A stretch of 64,000 nt of DNA, from NCBI GenBank assembly GCA_021442155.1, contig CM038214.1:27900450-27964449 (forward strand), in the 5' to 3' direction. This stretch comes from Cymbidium sinense. Taxonomy: Eukaryota; Streptophyta; Magnoliopsida; Asparagales; Orchidaceae. Below are positions 62,287 through 64,000 of this stretch, piece by piece. Below the pieces are notes generated by a model. The model was not told the origin of the DNA. It saw only the letters and a program-made list of their open reading frames with translations, and did no database searches. Made by a program: the position numbers and the translations under genes. How positions within the stretch are numbered: position 1 is the first letter of the stretch; the number at the start of each line of letters is the position of its first letter.

Positions 62287-64000
62287 TTATTTCCAGAAGC
62301 TTTGGAGCAGTATACCTCGAGTGATGAGGGAGGGCATAAATCTTTTTTTCTTTTTCTTCTTGTAAATAGTTTTATAACCATTCCCTTTCTCCAAAAAATT
62401 TCCATCCAAAAATGAATCAGTATTATTATAAAAGGCATGGGGATTAGCAGAAGCTATCAATTTCAAAGAAGAGCATTCAAAATCATCCACATCATTAGAC
62501 AAAGGAAAATTAAAAATAGTATGCATTTCATAATCATATGTGGAAGAAGGAGCAGCAATAGCTTTATTAAGAAGAAAATTATCAATATTTTCACCTTCCA
62601 ACAAAATCTGAAGAGTGTCCTTTCCATCTTCATTCATAAAAGAAGCAAGAGAAGCAAAATCCAGATTTTCAATTCAATCTTCATGTAAGGGATTAAAATA
62701 AGATTCAAATCCCTTAGAAACACATAGCATATTACCAAAATTCTGAGCAATTACTAGCCATAGAAAAACCATCATTTTGAATCGAAATAAAACTATTCAT
62801 AATGAGAGAATTATCACAAGTATCTAAATCTAATCTTTTTTAAAAGAAGGATCACCAATATTAACAAGATTGTCAGGACCATAAGTTAAAATATCAGAAA
62901 TATGAACATTCTTTTCACCACCATTCTCAATAAAAGAAGGAAAAGAAATAGTCTCTTTCCCATGATCTAAAGAAAACATAGGAGAAAGGGAAACAACATC
63001 CAACTGATTGGAAGGAATAGTGTTAGCATCAATAATATTCGAACCATCATCATGAAAGGACTTATGCACAACATCCAAACCATTAGAATCATTAACCACA
63101 ACCTCTAAAGTCTTCCCTTTAACATAATCATCAGAAGAAACACTTAGAGCATGATTATTAGTTAAAACTTTTTGAGAAACATCAAAATGACCTTCCGCAT
63201 TAGACAAATCATTAATAGGTATAACCTTTTCAGAAGATTTGAAAATCTAGCTTTGCATAACATTAGAATTTTGACAACCAGATTTTCCTTTATCCAACTT
63301 GAGAGAATCATCAGTTTTTTCAACAATTGAATTCTTACTAGTAAATTTCTTCCTAAGAGAGGGATGAGCAATAAAGCATTCAGAAATTTCATGCCCAAAA
63401 TGTTACAATGATTACAAAAAATGGGAAAGTTCTCAAAAACAACTTTTTGAAAATAACTGCATTTCTATGAACCCAACCAAATTTCTTACAGATATTTTTT
63501 AGTAATATCAATCTTTTACAAGGCAGAAGAAGCAGTTATTGCTAAATCAACTTGCAAAGGCCAACCAAAAATTGACCCAATAGCATAAAGAGTTTGATGA
63601 TTAGATAGATGAATCCACTAGTTAGGTAAAGAAATCTAAATGGGAACAATAGGTAACTCTTCATTAACATCAAACATAGGTGGCCAATTCAGTATACTCA
63701 TTTGATAATTAAAAACGTACTAAGAATGCCTAAAAAAATTCTTCCATATTCAAGGTCCTTAGAAAGTTTAATCAAAACATGCCTTGCATCAATCAGCCCA
63801 ATAGAAAATGAACCAGATAAACTTGAGCCATGAAAAATCGAACGAATATCTTCCATCTTTAGAAATTTAAATGAAAAGTTTCTGAGCAAAGAAAAAGCAA
63901 AAGGCTCAGCTAATCTTTCAATATCCTCATCTAAAATCATAATTACTAGAGTACCTTTAAAAGTTGTATGAAGCAAATTCAAAGGAGGCTCGGAGGAGAA
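62287..64000 (-). pseudogene. LINE 2 ORF1 (DUF4283, zinc knuckle), open to window end
   Basis: Minus-strand gag-like ORF1 of a plant LINE. From the right edge: DUF4283 at 63698-63982 (ERLAEPFAFSLL, KMEDIRSIFHGSSLSGSFSI, DARHVLIKLS), then a zinc knuckle at about 63360-63420 (FCNHC, followed after a one-base frame change by GHEIS.C), then a Ser/Asn/Asp-rich C-terminal part (62830-63207 and 62287-62637) ending in a Lys run. No endonuclease or RT follows: ORF1 runs directly into the G/T-rich 3' region, so ORF2 is deleted or the element was non-autonomous. The DUF4283 frame is open to the window edge and probably continues. Confidence 0.75.

Overview
The window is nuclear DNA of a land plant, probably a seed plant. 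It carries degenerate Arabidopsis-type telomere-like repeats (TTTAGGG, reading G-rich on the + strand), plant LINE and Ty3/gypsy remnants, retroposed fragments of plant nuclear genes, and a block of roughly 29 kb of organelle-derived DNA. I found no intact gene; nearly everything is repeat or pseudogene. Lineage cannot be fixed by eye.

Layout. (1) 1-15.59 kb: a telomere-like satellite, TTTAGGG blocks alternating with T-rich derivatives such as TTTTATTTTAGG. It carries five nearly full copies and one cut-off copy of a 3' fragment of a glycine-rich RNA-binding protein (GRP) mRNA, all antisense to +. A 3.4-kb 5'-truncated LINE (10.0-13.4 kb, minus strand) sits just right of GRP copy 4. (2) 15.59-24.29 kb: AT-rich sequence, a degenerate GTCAAATTGGG-type repeat, and a decayed Ty3/gypsy pol (protease, RT, RNase H; Tat-like). 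(3) 24.29-28.57 kb: 4.3 kb of nearly G-free AACTAAT/CTAATAA repeat ending at a 100-N gap. (4) 28.67-57.48 kb: mostly mitochondrial-type DNA. It holds a mitovirus-type RdRp remnant followed directly by a ccmFN pseudogene that ends at the expected terminus, a collinear plastid segment rpl33-rps18-rpl20-rps12(5')-clpP, and a gypsy gag/protease fragment. (5) 57.48-61.09 kb: the telomere-like satellite resumes in the same orientation, with two more GRP copies and a 5'-truncated ribosomal P0 cDNA. (6) 61.09-64.0 kb: a second LINE (minus strand), with ORF1 (DUF4283, zinc knuckle) and a G/T-rich 3' region but no visible ORF2.

The main observation is how the retro-insertions sit in the telomere-like DNA. 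GRP, P0 and both LINEs are all on the minus strand. The GRP, P0 and probably LINE poly(A) ends appear on + as a T-run directly after G-rich repeats, and the truncated 5' ends run straight back into TTAGGG-like DNA. This is the arrangement expected if a G-strand 3' end in telomeric DNA primed reverse transcription on poly(A) RNA and telomeric repeat was then added to the unfinished cDNA. The GRP copies share both breakpoints, so one insertion was amplified with the surrounding satellite. This is inference from junctions, not proof.
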